The notes under the pieces: generated by a model
The model's input: only the letters and a program-made list of their open reading frames with translations
Databases searched by the model: none
What the model was told of the DNA's origin: nothing
Made by a program: the position numbers and the translations under genes
Shown: one piece after another, positions 6,104 through 6,425 of the stretch
Position numbering within the stretch: position 1 is the first letter of the stretch
Layout: each line of letters starts with the position of its first letter
Assembly (NCBI GenBank): GCA_023427705.1
Contig: JAEZAL010000288.1
Coordinates: 1 to 6,425, forward strand
Source of the DNA: Bacillota bacterium
Lineage (GTDB): Bacteria; Bacillota; Clostridia; Clostridiales; Clostridiaceae
Length of the DNA stretch: 6,425 nt
Reading direction: 5' to 3'

Positions 6104-6425
6104 TTGAAAAAACTAGTTTCGAGTACATTATTATTTATTATGTTATCATCAAATATAGTACATGCTATACCAAATGATATCACTTCATCTAATGAGACAT
6201 TAGATGAAAAAATAGAAATGATAGATAATAATGAAGTAAATGATAGTAATGCTTTTGAAATAGATATAAACGAAAGTAATACTTATGATGAAAATCACAA
6301 TGATATTGATTATATGGTTACTAATCAAGTAATAGATGTTATCAATAATACTGAGGTCTTAGATGAAAATGGAGAACCTATTAGATTACTTGCTGATGGA
6401 ACTACTGATGAAACTGATAAAATAG
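6104..6425 (+). CDS. Secreted acidic protein of unknown function, N-terminal part (TTG start)
   Basis: An open frame without stop runs to the window end; 107 complete codons are visible. The TTG at 6104 is chosen because it gives a textbook signal peptide, MKKLVSSTLLFIMLSS..., with a probable cut after VHA (residue 22), and because a G-rich site (AGGGGG, 6088-6093) stands 10 bases upstream. The nearer ATG at 6094 is in another frame and ends after 27 codons in a peptide without a signal. The mature part is rich in Asp, Glu and Asn with almost no Arg or Lys, looks low-complexity and probably disordered, and includes DENGEPIRLL near the end. This resembles the linker before the folded domains of large clostridial exported proteins, but no domain is visible. 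It belongs to the same envelope-themed neighbourhood as the surface protein and lipoprotein. Confidence 0.75.
   Translation, partial: MKKLVSSTLLFIMLSSNIVHAIPNDITSSNETLDEKIEMIDNNEVNDSNAFEIDINESNTYDENHNDIDYMVTNQVIDVINNTEVLDENGEPIRLLADGTTDETDKI

Noticed and set aside
6094..6177. Short ATG frame overlapping the start of the last gene
   Set aside because: It stops after 27 codons, lacks a signal-peptide pattern and is out of frame with the long open frame from the TTG.

Overview
The window is strongly AT-rich. Its codon use, GGAGG-type ribosome binding sites, Gram-positive secretion signals, sortase-style anchor and lipobox point to a low-GC Firmicute, most likely Clostridium or a close relative. 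This is inferred from composition and protein style; no species-diagnostic marker is present.

Layout. (1) Bases 1-239 are the 3' end of a phosphotransferase of the aminoglycoside/choline kinase fold. (2) Bases 310-1757 hold a tight two-gene unit: a NifS/IscS-type cysteine desulfurase and a small DsrE-family protein with a CxxC pair. The ribosome binding site of the second gene overlaps the stop codon of the first. A 16-bp perfect palindrome lies directly in front of the unit. (3) A long hairpin at 1864-1918 separates this unit from a convergent gene. (4) Bases 1932-4889 (minus strand) encode a 985-residue secreted, wall-anchored surface protein. It has a signal peptide, an N-terminal thioester (TQXA) domain, five tandem stalk repeats each with a Lys/Glu/Asn isopeptide-type triad, an APESGD sortase-like motif, a membrane helix and a positively charged tail. 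(5) Bases 5171-5761 (plus strand, divergent) encode a lipoprotein with two PepSY domains, followed by a clear rho-independent terminator. (6) Bases 5862-6103 are mostly non-coding, with one possible 28-codon peptide gene. (7) From 6104 a TTG-initiated secreted acidic protein runs off the window end.

Functionally there are two themes. The left part is sulfur mobilisation: the desulfurase makes a persulfide, and the DsrE protein could accept or relay it. No Fe-S scaffold gene is visible here. The right part is cell envelope: a covalent adhesin-type protein, a lipoprotein and a further exported protein. They are transcribed separately, so proximity alone does not prove they work together. No sortase, transposase, CRISPR array, tRNA or rRNA was recognised.

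I did not find a convincingly new system. The most interesting items are the thioester/isopeptide surface protein with a non-canonical anchor motif, the palindrome in front of the desulfurase operon, a hairpin whose mismatches become G-U pairs only in the minus-strand transcript, and the small amphipathic peptide.
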